A stretch of 64,000 nucleotides of DNA from Actinophytocola sp035634895 (GTDB lineage Bacteria; Actinomycetota; Actinomycetes; Mycobacteriales; Pseudonocardiaceae), in assembly GCF_035634895.1 (NCBI RefSeq), contig NZ_DASQCC010000257.1, forward strand, positions 33,117 through 97,116, in the 5' to 3' direction. Numbering within the stretch: position 1 is the stretch's first letter; every line of letters begins with the position of its first letter. The notes beneath the pieces were generated by a model. That model was not told the DNA's origin. It searched no databases and was given only the letters and a program-made list of their open reading frames with translations. Both the position numbers and the translations under genes were made by a program. Below are positions 51,087-58,882 of this stretch, one piece after another.

Positions 51087-51449
51087 CTAGGCGGCGAGCG
51101 CCTCGGTCACGGAGCCGTACAACGCGAGCACCCCGTCCCGACCGGTCAGCTGGATCGGCCGGATGACCGGCCGGTTCGAGCCCACCACGACACGCAGCGA
51201 CCGGGCGCGCTGGTTCACCTCGATCAGGGTGGTGAGCCCGGCCGAGTCGAGGAACGTGACGCCGGTGAGGTCCACGACGCAGAGACCTCCCGGCGACTCG
51301 GCGAGCGCGTCGAGCAGAGCCGTGCGCAGCGCGGGCGCGGTGACGAGGTCGACCTCGCCCGCGGCCTCGACCACCCGGACTCCGCCCACCGTGCGACTGG
51401 TGATGCGCAGGCCCGGGCGCGACAGGTTGGCGTCGTGGCGGTCGTTCAC
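51087..51449 (-). CDS. STAS-domain anti-sigma factor antagonist
   Basis: A 120-residue SpoIIAA-like protein. VRVVEAAGEVDLVTAPALRTAL and LCVVDLTGVTFLDSAGLTTLIEV are the STAS landmarks, with Ser69 the residue phosphorylated by an anti-sigma kinase in this family. It would bind an anti-sigma factor in the cytoplasm and free a stress-type sigma factor. No kinase or sigma gene is adjacent, so it works with a distant partner. It starts at GTG without a Shine-Dalgarno, possibly leaderless. Confidence 0.88.
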   Translation of the reverse strand: MNDRHDANLSRPGLRITSRTVGGVRVVEAAGEVDLVTAPALRTALLDALAESPGGLCVVDLTGVTFLDSAGLTTLIEVNQRARSLRVVVGSNRPVIRPIQLTGRDGVLALYGSVTEALAA

Positions 51450-51580
51450 AAGGGTGGAGGTTAGTAAAAGCCTTCGGGCGCACCGGAATCAGCCGTACTG
51501 GCCAGTTGGACAGAGATCTGACCAGGACATTCGCCTGTGGACACCCCGGCCTGGACCTCCCAGAACACCGTGACAACGGT

Positions 51581-51613
51581 TCGATAGATAGCGATTGACA
51601 ATCGATAGATAGC
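51581..51613 (+). promoter_or_regulatory. two direct operator repeats before the DUF2975-HTH operon
   Basis: TCGATAGATAGC occurs at 51581-51592 and again at 51602-51613, exactly 21 bp apart (two helical turns). TTGACA (51595-51600) lies between the copies and may be the -35 box. The small Cro/C1-type protein encoded in the operon is the likely ligand. Confidence 0.6.
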
Positions 51614-51629
51614 AAGCGAGACTCGATGC

Positions 51630-52109
51630 ATGACGGTGGCGCATCGGGCCGTGGCCCTGCTCAGAGTCCTCCTCGTGGTGTTGTTCGGCATCCTGGTCGT
51701 GTTCCAGACCATGTCGCTGCCCGGCCAGTTCCGCTTCATGGCCCAGGAGGAACCGGACCTCGCGTACCTGAGGTGGCCGGCGACCGCCGTGTCGGTGTTC
51801 TGGGTGCTGTGCGTCCAGGTGGTGATCGTGTGTACCTGGAAGCTGCTCACCCTGGTCAGGAAGGACCGCATCTTCAGCCCGGCGTCCCTCGCGTGGGTCG
51901 ACGCGATCGTCTGGGCCGTCGCCGCGGCCTGGGTGGTGCTGGTCGGCGTGTTCCTCTACGTCGGCTTCAACGCGGACGACCCCGGGCTGCCGCTCCTGCT
52001 GTTCCTGGTGGTGGTCGGCGTGACCGTGTTGGGCCTGTTGCTGGTGGTGCTGCGTGCGCTCCTGCGCCAGGCCACCACGCTGCGCGCCGACATGGAAGCG
52101 GTGATCTGA
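51630..52109 (+). CDS. DUF2975 membrane protein
   Basis: A 159-residue protein with four transmembrane helices (VALLRVLLVVLFGILVVFQTM, AVSVFWVLCVQVVIVCTW, VDAIVWAVAAAWVVLVGVFLYVG, LLLFLVVVGVTVLGLLLVVL) and the cytoplasmic loop KDRIFSPASLAWVDAI, as in DUF2975. The family is nearly always followed by a tiny HTH protein, as here (TGATG overlap). The membrane protein is suspected to sequester or sense for the regulator; its role is unknown. Confidence 0.85.
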   Translation: MTVAHRAVALLRVLLVVLFGILVVFQTMSLPGQFRFMAQEEPDLAYLRWPATAVSVFWVLCVQVVIVCTWKLLTLVRKDRIFSPASLAWVDAIVWAVAAAWVVLVGVFLYVGFNADDPGLPLLLFLVVVGVTVLGLLLVVLRALLRQATTLRADMEAVI

Positions 52110-52330
52110 TGCCGATCGTCGTGCGCATCGACGTCGAGCTGGCCAAACGGAAGATGAGCGTCGGCGAGTTCGCCGAGCGGGTCGGGCTCACGCCGGCGAA
52201 CGTCGCGGTACTGAAGAACGGCCGGGCCAAGGCCGTGCGCTTCAGCACCCTGGAGGCCATGTGCAGGGTGCTCGACTGCCAGCCCGGCGACCTGCTCGAG
52301 TGGATCGAGGACGATCACCCCGGCACGTAG
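52109..52330 (+). CDS. small Cro/C1-type HTH regulator
   Basis: A 73-residue protein that is a single HTH_XRE domain: IDVELAKRKMSVGEFAERVGLTPANVAVLKNGRAKAVRFSTLEAMCRVLDCQPGDLLEW. This is the YozG-like partner of DUF2975 proteins. It overlaps the membrane protein gene by one base and probably autoregulates the pair through the TCGATAGATAGC repeats. Confidence 0.9.
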   Translation: MPIVVRIDVELAKRKMSVGEFAERVGLTPANVAVLKNGRAKAVRFSTLEAMCRVLDCQPGDLLEWIEDDHPGT

Positions 52331-52621
52331 GGCTCGCCGTTGTTCCCCGCGTGGACGGGTTACGGTCCACATCGGACGAATCAAGGCGAACAGGGTTCTT
52401 CGCGGTCGATCAGGTGCCGTGGCGTGCTGAGACGCGGTGATACTTGCTACTTGTTTCGCACGTGGGCATGATCTGCGCTGTGGTGCTGTCGCCGATGCCG
52501 CCGCCTGCCCGAGACCGTCGGGCGCGGCGGTCCTGGGCCCGCGGACCTCGGCGGGCGGCCCGTGTGCCGGTGAGAAGCCAACCGCGAGGCCGTCCGGGCG
52601 GCGTGCAGAAGGGTGCCACCG
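52331..52621. other. intergenic region without a gene
   Basis: About 290 bp before the carboxylesterase gene. Several short open frames exist, but none has codon bias or a start site. The region presumably holds the carboxylesterase promoter; I see no clear boxes or repeats. Confidence 0.5.
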
Positions 52622-54109
52622 ATGACTGAGGTGCGGACCACCGCCGGAACAGTCCGCGGCCGCCGGAAGGACGACCTGACCGTCTTCCGCGGCATCCCCT
52701 TCGCCGCACCACCCGTCGGCGACGCACGGTTCGCGGCACCACGACCAGCGGTTCCCTGGGACGGTGTGCGCGAGGCGTTCGCCTTCGGGCCACCCGCACC
52801 GCAAGACCTCGGCAGCTTCCGGCCCGCGGGCGCCGCCCTGCCGCCACCGCCGCCGGGCGACGACTGGCTGACCGTCAACGTGTGGACACCCGACCCGGAC
52901 CCCGCCGCGCGCCGCCCGGTGATGGTGTGGATCCACGGCGGTGCCTACAAGCTCGGCACCGCCGCCCAGGCGGGTTACGACGGCGGCCGCATCGCCCGCG
53001 ACGGCGGCGTCGTGGTGGTCACCTGCAACTACCGGCTGGGCATCGAGGGTTTCGCGGAGATCGGCGGGGCGCCGGCCAACCGTGCCCTGCTCGACCAGGT
53101 CGCGGCGCTGACCTGGGTGCGCGACAACATCACCGCGTTCGGCGGCGATCCCGGCCAGGTCACCGTGTTCGGCGAGTCCGCGGGCGGCGGGTCCGTGGCC
53201 GCGCTGCTCGCGATGCCGGCCGCGGCCGGGTTGTTCCGCCGCGCCATCGCCCAGAGCGTTCCCGGCACGTTCCTCTCCGCCGAACTGGCCGCCGACGTCG
53301 CCGCCGCCATCGCCGCCGAGCGCGGCCTGCGGCCGACCGTCGCCGACCTGGCCACTGTGGAGCCGCACGAGCTGGTTCTCGCCGGTGAGGCGGTGGCCGC
53401 CACGACGCTCGACCACGCCGACCACTGGGGGCAGCTGGCCCACGGCGACACCATCTTCGCCCCGGTCGTCGACGGCGAGGTCCTGCCGGTCACGCCGTGG
53501 CAGGCACTGGCCGGCGGCGCGGGCCGGGACATCGCGCTGATCACCGGGCACAACCGCGAGGAGTGGCGGTTGTTCATGGGCATGTTCGGCAGGATCGGCA
53601 ACATCACCGACGACGACGCGAACCGGGCGCTTCGTGTGTTCGGCCCCGGCGCCGACTACCGGACCGCGTTCCCGGACGCCTCGGCCGAGCAGCTCTACGA
53701 GCGCGTCCACTCCGACCTCGTCTTCCGCATGCCCACCCTGCGCCTGGCCGAAGCCCAGGCCGCCGGCGGCGGGCGCGCCTACCTCTATGAGCTGACCCTG
53801 GCCGCCCAGGGCCAGTTCGGCGCCTGCCACGGTCTCGACATCCCGCTGCTGTTCGGCACCACCGACGCCGACCTCGGCCCGCTGCTGCTCGGCCCGGAAC
53901 CGTCCCCCGACGTACAGCGGCTGTCGACCGCCATGCGCACGGCGTGGACCGCGTTCGCCACCACCGGCGACCCCGGCTGGCCGGCCTTCGACCACGTCGA
54001 GCGTCTCACCCAGATCTTCGACACCACGTCGACCGTCGCGCCCTACCCCGAGGAGACGTCCCGGAAGATGTGGCAGGGCAACGACTTCCTTCCCCTCCCG
54101 CTCAGCTGA
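52622..54109 (+). CDS. type B carboxylesterase
   Basis: A 495-residue carboxylesterase (PF00135). The oxyanion region is PVMVWIHGGAYKLGTA, the nucleophile Ser186 sits in GESAGGGS, and DIALITGHNREEW and ACHGLDIPLLFG supply the acid and the His. No signal peptide, so it is cytoplasmic. It hydrolyses carboxylic esters; substrate unknown. GAAGGG before ATG 52622 fits better than GTG 52613. It stands alone. Confidence 0.92.
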   Translation: MTEVRTTAGTVRGRRKDDLTVFRGIPFAAPPVGDARFAAPRPAVPWDGVREAFAFGPPAPQDLGSFRPAGAALPPPPPGDDWLTVNVWTPDPDPAARRPVMVWIHGGAYKLGTAAQAGYDGGRIARDGGVVVVTCNYRLGIEGFAEIGGAPANRALLDQVAALTWVRDNITAFGGDPGQVTVFGESAGGGSVAALLAMPAAAGLFRRAIAQSVPGTFLSAELAADVAAAIAAERGLRPTVADLATVEPHELVLAGEAVAATTLDHADHWGQLAHGDTIFAPVVDGEVLPVTPWQALAGGAGRDIALITGHNREEWRLFMGMFGRIGNITDDDANRALRVFGPGADYRTAFPDASAEQLYERVHSDLVFRMPTLRLAEAQAAGGGRAYLYELTLAAQGQFGACHGLDIPLLFGTTDADLGPLLLGPEPSPDVQRLSTAMRTAWTAFATTGDPGWPAFDHVERLTQIFDTTSTVAPYPEETSRKMWQGNDFLPLPLS

Positions 54110-54597
54110 CGGCGGTCCACCCCAGCGGGACAGGACAACCGAAGTGGAGGGGTGTCGCCGGCTGGAGCGCCGAGGGCGCGAACGGGCCTGCTCGATGCCC
54201 CACACAGGCGGACGTGCTCATTCTGGCGGCCGGTGGCGTGTCCGGCGCCGTGGGCACCGCTGTCGACCGCTGAGTGGCCGGAACGGGATCCGGGATGACA
54301 ATTGGCAACGTCTCGCCACGCCGCGGGCCGCTCGTCCCCCGACGACACGGCGGGACCGTCCTCAGTGCACGATGACCGCGGCCAACGCACTACTGTCCGC
54401 CGCGACGCCTCACCTTGCGGTATGCGAGTGGCTCACCCAAGGAAATCATGGTGACCAGACAACAGTGCGTCACGTCGTGGTCCAGGCAATCAGCGGCAGT
54501 ACTGCGTCATTTGTCACAGGTCGACGCAAAGCCGACAGCCTGTCCGCAATTCCCCGGTGCCGAGAAACCGATGACGGGAGCTTTTTTCGCATTGCGG
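54110..54597. other. intergenic region, no gene seen
   Basis: About 490 bp between the carboxylesterase (+) and lsr2 (-). Short frames on both strands lack starts and codon bias. The last 200 bp are AT-richer and could be a decayed gene or an Lsr2-bound patch; nothing is recognisable. Confidence 0.5.
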
Positions 54598-54640
54598 CTG
54601 TGACGCGGGCACAGCCTGGGCCGCCGCACCCGCGTCACAG
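54598..54640. terminator. terminator hairpin of lsr2
   Basis: Perfect 12-bp arms (CTGTGACGCGGG / CCCGCGTCACAG) with a 19-nt loop, ending 2 nt after the lsr2 stop on the minus strand. Confidence 0.55.
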
Positions 54641-54641
54641 G

Positions 54642-55055
54642 TCACGCTTTCTTGGCCGGCGTGCGTCGCCGGGCCGTGACTTTACTGGCGGCGACGGCCT
54701 TCGTCTTCTTCGCCGGCTGCTGCTGCGCTTCCTTGTACGCCTCGATGACGTGCGCGGGAATCCGGCCACGACCAGCCAGTTCGTATCCGTTCTCCAGCGC
54801 CCATACGCGAATCGCGCCGGCCTCGCCGTTACTGCTGGACCGGTCGGCCGAGCGCGTTCCGCGCTTCAACCGGCCACCGGTACGGCGAGCCGACCCGATG
54901 TAGTCCTCGTACGCCTTGCGAAGCCGCTCCGCGTTTGCGGTGTTCACGTCGATTTCATACATGACGCCGTCGAGGCCGAACTCCACCGTGGTGACGTCAT
55001 CGGACGACGTGCCGTCCAAGTCGTCGACCAGTTGCACCAAAACCTTCTGGGCCAT
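54642..55055 (-). CDS. lsr2: Lsr2-type nucleoid-associated xenogeneic silencer
   Basis: A 137-residue Lsr2. The N-terminal dimerisation domain is MAQKVLVQLVDDLDG ... VEFGLDGVMYEIDVN. The C-terminal DNA-binding domain has RVWALENGYELAGRGRIPAHVIEAY, where the RGR motif inserts in the AT-rich minor groove. A basic Lys/Ala tail (KKTKAVAASKVTARRR) is longer than in mycobacterial Lsr2. It silences AT-rich acquired DNA and antibiotic clusters in actinomycetes, so it is relevant to the NRPS operon promoter in this window. AGAGAGAAGG precedes the ATG. Confidence 0.93.
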   Translation of the reverse strand: MAQKVLVQLVDDLDGTSSDDVTTVEFGLDGVMYEIDVNTANAERLRKAYEDYIGSARRTGGRLKRGTRSADRSSSNGEAGAIRVWALENGYELAGRGRIPAHVIEAYKEAQQQPAKKTKAVAASKVTARRRTPAKKA

Positions 55056-55340
55056 TGCCTTCTCTCTTACGTCCGGGGGGTGTGCGCGCATATCCGCGAC
55101 ATTCAACGCACTGTATAGGCCACGATAGCAAATATTGCCGGGTCGCCGCACGTCGCGGTCTGATTTCATTCTGCAGCGGATTGTCGGGCACGGGCCTGTT
55201 CGCGCCGTTTCGGTGACCGAATACGCCCACGTCGTTTGCCCGGTCCGGCCGCCGTGCTTGGTGAACCTCGTCTCAATGAGACGTAAGGGATGGGCCAAAT
55301 GGCCGTCGTCGGCAGACCCGGCGGGGCGGTGGGCTACGCC
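55056..55340. other. lsr2 upstream region
   Basis: About 285 bp upstream of lsr2 on the minus strand. AT-rich patches (ATTGCGAATGTC-like, TATGCGCGC) suggest promoter and possible Lsr2 autoregulatory sites. I see no gene. Confidence 0.4.
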
Positions 55341-55380
55341 ACAAAAATGCGTCGCACCCGACCTGGACCGGGTGCGACGC
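55341..55380 (-). terminator. intrinsic terminator of an unassigned minus-strand transcript
   Basis: 12-bp perfect arms (GCGTCGCACCCG / CGGGTGCGACGC), 8-nt loop, followed on the minus strand by ATTTTTG. This is a classical Rho-independent terminator. No gene ends just before it; see the terminator at 55487. Confidence 0.7.
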
Positions 55381-55486
55381 CGCTGGAACTCGATGTTATT
55401 CGCGCCCGGATGCGAGGTGGCGGGACGCGATGAGCCGCACCGCGTGGGAGGTGTTCGCGGACGGCGCGCGGTGTTCATTCGTGGCT

Positions 55487-55536
55487 CGACGGCGAAAAAA
55501 GCAGTGCCGGGCTGTCCAATATGGGCAGCCCGGCAC
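55487..55536 (-). terminator. intrinsic terminator of the DUF4349 gene
   Basis: 11-bp arms (GTGCCGGGCTG / CAGCCCGGCAC), extendable by about 3 pairs, followed on the minus strand by TGCTTTTTTCG. It lies 10 nt after the DUF4349 stop. Confidence 0.8.
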
Positions 55537-55545
55537 CGCTTCCCG

Positions 55546-56427
55546 TCACGACTCCTGAACGGCCGCGATCCGGCGACGCCGCCACCAGCGGTACGCCAGC
55601 ACGCCAGGAACCGCCAGCACGAGCAGGAACGGCAGCACCGCGCCGAGCACCTGCAGCGTGACGGCGCCGGCATCGAGGAACGCGCTCCAGCCGTCGGACA
55701 GGCCGGCGACGAAGCCGCTCGACTCCTCCTCCCGCTGGACCGCCGGCGGCGCGGTGGACCTGCTGACCTTGACGGTCACCGTGGACAGGGCGACCTGGCC
55801 ACCCAGTGCCTGCCTGCGTTGTTCGAGCGACTCGAGGTCCGCCTCACGCGTGGTCAGCTCCTGCTCGATCCGCACGATCTCGTCGACCGTGGTCGCCTTG
55901 GCCAGCAGCGTGCGGATGCGGTCGACACTGGCCCGCTGGGTCGTGATGCGGCTGTCGAGGTCGACCACCTCCTCGGTGACGTCGTCCGCCCGCTGGTTGC
56001 TGCGGGTCACCGTGCCCAGCTCGGACAGCTCACCGAGCGCCTGGTCGAACCGGTCGGAGGGGATGCGCAGGGTGAGTGTCGCGGTGTCCTCGCGAACGTC
56101 CTCCTGCCCGGAGTAGCCGCCCTGGGCGATGGCGATGTCCCGCGCGCCGGCGGCGACCTTGCCCACGTCGTGGGTGGTCAGGTCGATGTTCGCGGTACGC
56201 ACCAGCATCCGGTTCACCCCGGGCTGGTCGACGTTCTCTCTTTCCGCACCGCCGGACTTCCTCGGCTGGTCGGCGCCACCGGAGCCGCCCGCCGAGTCCT
56301 GTGCCCCGTCCGCCGAGCCCTCGACCGGCATCGAGGTCGCGACGTCCGATCCACTGGCGGTACACGCGGTGGCAAGCCCGGTGGCGATGCCCAACACGAG
56401 TGCGACGCCGGCAAGCCTGCGGTTCAT
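55546..56427 (-). CDS. DUF4349 lipoprotein
   Basis: A 293-residue lipoprotein with signal VALVLGIATGLATAC and Cys22 as lipid site. A disordered Gly/Ser segment follows, then DUF4349 (about 75-265) with a central coiled coil (DLDSRITTQRASVDRIRTLLAKATTVDEIVRIEQELTTREADLESLEQRR). A C-terminal transmembrane helix (VLGAVLPFLLVLAVPGVLAYRWW) and basic tail anchor it. DUF4349 proteins are common in actinobacterial envelopes; function unknown. A perfect AGGAGG precedes the ATG. Confidence 0.85.
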   Translation of the reverse strand: MNRRLAGVALVLGIATGLATACTASGSDVATSMPVEGSADGAQDSAGGSGGADQPRKSGGAERENVDQPGVNRMLVRTANIDLTTHDVGKVAAGARDIAIAQGGYSGQEDVREDTATLTLRIPSDRFDQALGELSELGTVTRSNQRADDVTEEVVDLDSRITTQRASVDRIRTLLAKATTVDEIVRIEQELTTREADLESLEQRRQALGGQVALSTVTVKVSRSTAPPAVQREEESSGFVAGLSDGWSAFLDAGAVTLQVLGAVLPFLLVLAVPGVLAYRWWRRRRIAAVQES

Positions 56428-56532
56428 GTGTCCTCCTGGTTGTCATCTGGTGTCCGAAAGACGGAGAAACACCCGATGCCCGTTGTCCGGGAAGGATCAC
56501 AAGTCGGCATCCTGTGCGGCCCTGGCCCGCCG

Positions 56533-57492
56533 TCAGAGAGCGGGGACGTCACCCCGGGCGGCCAGCCACTCCAGAGCTTCCCGGACCGCCTGCAGTGAGC
56601 TGTAGCGGGGCCGGAAGTCCAGCAGCCGTTCCGCCTTCGCGATGCCGCAGTTCGGGCTGTGGGCGATGTGGTCCCACGTCGCACCCGCGGCGCCGGGGTC
56701 GACCGTCTCCCGCCACTGTTCCCACGGCAGGAAGCTCAGGTCGGCCGCGCGTCCGTACCAGCCGGCCACCGCCTCCGCGTAGCCGCGCAGCGTGAGCGCC
56801 GCGGGTGACACGACGTGGAAGCTCTCCCCCACCGCCGCCGACCAGTTGGCCATCGCCGCGGTGAACGACTGGGCGACGTCGTCCGCGTGCACGTGGTGCA
56901 GGGTCTCCAGGCCCAGGTTGGGCAGCGCCACCTGCTCGCCATCGGCAAGCCTGCGGTAGACGTCCAGGTCCAGGTTGCCGGCGGGGTTGATCGGCACCCA
57001 GCCGGGCCCGCTGATGTGCCCGGGGTGCAGCACGGTCGCGGGGAACCCGTCGCGGCGCGCGCGATCCAGCAGGTACGTCTCGATCTCCGCCTTCTGGACG
57101 CCGTAGTCGCCGAACGGGCGGCGCGGCGCCTCCTCGGTGGTCGGGACCTGCACGCTCGGCCCGTGCACCCAGATCGTGCCGCAGTGCAGGAAATGGCTTA
57201 CCTGGCCGTCCAGCGCCTCCGCGAGCTGCCGCGCGCTGTCCAGCGTGAAGCAGATCAGGTCGATCACGACGTCCGGCGCCAGGCCACGCACGCGGTCGCC
57301 GAACGTGCCGGCCCGGTCCTCCTCCGCACGGTCCGCGACGACCGTCGTGACCGACGACCACGCCCCGTCCGGCCGGTACGGGCTGGCCTTGCCCCTGGTC
57401 AGGACCGTCACCTCGTGCCCGGCCGCGACCAGTCGCGGCACCAGGTAGCCGCCGATATGTCCCGTGCCGCCGATTACCACCACGTGTGTCAT
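56533..57492 (-). CDS. NAD-dependent epimerase/dehydratase-family protein
   Basis: A 319-residue extended SDR. The N-terminus HVVVIGGTGHIGGYLVPRLVAAGHEVTVLTRG is the NAD-binding turn (GGTGHIG), and GDYGVQKAE replaces the YxxxK active site. The C-terminal part has FHVVSPAALTLRGYAEAVAGWYG. This resembles the RNA-binding/CSP41-like and sugar-epimerase branch; the substrate is unknown. It starts at ATG 57492. A LacI-type palindrome lies 83 bp upstream in the divergent region shared with the chitosanase gene. Confidence 0.82.
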   Translation of the reverse strand: MTHVVVIGGTGHIGGYLVPRLVAAGHEVTVLTRGKASPYRPDGAWSSVTTVVADRAEEDRAGTFGDRVRGLAPDVVIDLICFTLDSARQLAEALDGQVSHFLHCGTIWVHGPSVQVPTTEEAPRRPFGDYGVQKAEIETYLLDRARRDGFPATVLHPGHISGPGWVPINPAGNLDLDVYRRLADGEQVALPNLGLETLHHVHADDVAQSFTAAMANWSAAVGESFHVVSPAALTLRGYAEAVAGWYGRAADLSFLPWEQWRETVDPGAAGATWDHIAHSPNCGIAKAERLLDFRPRYSSLQAVREALEWLAARGDVPAL

Positions 57493-57574
57493 GTCCTGAT
57501 CGTGCTCGGCCGGCCACCCCGACGCCAACGCGGGACTTCCCGGCGAGCCGACCGGTGCGGCCGTACCGGTTGTA

Positions 57575-57586
57575 GCAAGCGCTTTC
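57575..57586. promoter_or_regulatory. LacI-type palindrome GCAAGCGCTTTC
   Basis: AAGCGCTT is a perfect 8-bp dyad inside GCAAGCGCTTTC, in the 271-bp divergent region between the epimerase-like and chitosanase genes. It has the central CGCG-type LacI layout but a different half-site from GAGAGCGCTCTC, so another LacI/CcpA-like regulator is more likely. Confidence 0.5.
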
Positions 57587-57688
57587 CCGACCTCCGGCCG
57601 AGATGCGGACATAACGGTACACAACAGACAGTTCGACGGCCATCCGGTATAGCCGCGGCGATATCGATGCCCTTGGCGGTATAGACCA

Positions 57689-57745
57689 TTGACGTACGGC
57701 GGCCGGCAGCCTACTTTCCGTTATTAGTAAGGAAGACTTTCTAAC
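57689..57745 (+). promoter_or_regulatory. promoter and operator of the GH75 chitosanase gene
   Basis: TTGACG (57689-57694), 17-bp spacer, TACTTT (57712-57717). Just after the expected start is an imperfect palindrome GTAAGGAAGACTTTCTAAC (57727-57745, 7 of 10 paired positions), of the AGGAAAG/CTTTCCT class seen before secreted hydrolase genes in actinomycetes. A repressor here would block transcription. Confidence 0.6.
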
Positions 57746-57763
57746 TGTTCGGGAGGTGTAGCC

Positions 57764-58819
57764 ATGCGTGGAGCCAAAGCCGTCCTGACCGCGGTCGTCG
57801 CCGTCGGTGGCCTCGTCGGGGCGCCGGGGGCAGCGCCCGCGGCGACGACGGTCTACCAGGCCGAAGGCGCGGTCGTCTCGCAGGGTGTGGTCGAGTCCAA
57901 CCACGCCGGGTTCACCGGGTCGGGATTCGTCAACACCGACAACGTCGCCGGCTCCTCGGTGCAGTGGTCGGTGTCCGTGCCCGCGGGCAGCACGCAGCTG
58001 GTGTTCCGGTTCGCGAACGGCACCACCGCCTCGCGCCCGATGACCGTCGCGGTCGACGGCGCCGCGGTGTCCACGCCGGCGTTCGCGGCGACCGGCGCGT
58101 GGACCACGTGGACCACCAGCACCGTCACCACCACGCTGAGCGCCGGCAGCCACACGGTGCTCGCCACCGCGACGACGGCGGGCGGCGGCCCGAACCTCGA
58201 CTCGCTGACGGTCAACGACAGCGCGGGCGGCACCGCCGCGCCGACCGCGGCCGAGCTGCTGGCCAAGGTCACGAGCTGCACGCAGATCTCCAACGGCAAG
58301 TACAAGACCGACGAGGAGGCCTCGCGCACGATCTCGGTGTGCGACAAGAACGGCGCGGTCTTCTGGAAGGCCGACATGGACATCGACTGCGACGGTCAGC
58401 GGACCACGCAGTGCAACGAGGACACCGACTGCTGCTTCCAGGACGACACCGCGTTCCACCAGTCCGACGGCAGGCCGCTCAACGCCGCCACCCTGCCCTA
58501 CGTCGTGGTGCCGAGCCCGAGCAGCACCTGGGACTACCGCAACTTCGGCATCAAGGGCGGCGGGGTCGTCGCGATCATCTACAACAACCAGGTGTTGTAC
58601 GCGGTGGTGGGCGACACCGGTCCGACGGACATCATCGGCGAGGCGTCGTACGCGTCGGCCGACCAGCTCGGGATCAACCCCGACCCGAGCAACGGCGGCA
58701 CCGACTCGGGCGTCACGTACATCCTGTTCAAGAACTCCCAGATCTCCCCGATCGAGAACCACGGCAAGGCGGTCACCACGGGCGAGCAGCTGGCCCGTCA
58801 GTTCGTCAACAACAACTGA
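57764..58819 (+). CDS. secreted GH75 chitosanase with N-terminal carbohydrate-binding module
   Basis: A 351-residue secreted enzyme. A signal peptide covers residues 1-27. A CBM6/CBM35-like beta-sandwich occupies about 28-150 (YQAEGAVVSQG ... SLTVND). The GH75 (fungal-type chitosanase) domain spans about 165-345 (FWKADMDIDCDG, GDTGPTDIIGEASYASADQLGI). Asp205/207 and Glu293 are the likely catalytic acids. The enzyme cleaves chitosan, the deacetylated chitin of fungal walls. GGGAGG precedes the ATG. The nearby GH128, thaumatin-like and DPBB genes suggest a fungal-wall theme. Confidence 0.9.
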   Translation: MRGAKAVLTAVVAVGGLVGAPGAAPAATTVYQAEGAVVSQGVVESNHAGFTGSGFVNTDNVAGSSVQWSVSVPAGSTQLVFRFANGTTASRPMTVAVDGAAVSTPAFAATGAWTTWTTSTVTTTLSAGSHTVLATATTAGGGPNLDSLTVNDSAGGTAAPTAAELLAKVTSCTQISNGKYKTDEEASRTISVCDKNGAVFWKADMDIDCDGQRTTQCNEDTDCCFQDDTAFHQSDGRPLNAATLPYVVVPSPSSTWDYRNFGIKGGGVVAIIYNNQVLYAVVGDTGPTDIIGEASYASADQLGINPDPSNGGTDSGVTYILFKNSQISPIENHGKAVTTGEQLARQFVNNN

Positions 58820-58824
58820 GGCCG

Positions 58825-58864
58825 GCTGACGGCCCTCGTGCGGGCTCGCACGAGGGCCGTCAGC
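58825..58864. terminator. bidirectional terminator hairpin
   Basis: Perfect 18-bp arms (GCTGACGGCCCTCGTGCG and complement) with a GGCT loop, between the chitosanase (+) and LuxR (-) genes. One of the strongest hairpins in the window. Confidence 0.85.
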
Positions 58865-58882
58865 GCGGGTCGGAACCGCGGG

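Noticed and set aside
54110..54641. Genes in the 530-bp gap before lsr2
   Set aside because: Short frames (for example near 54415-54603) have no codon bias or start site and no recognisable product.
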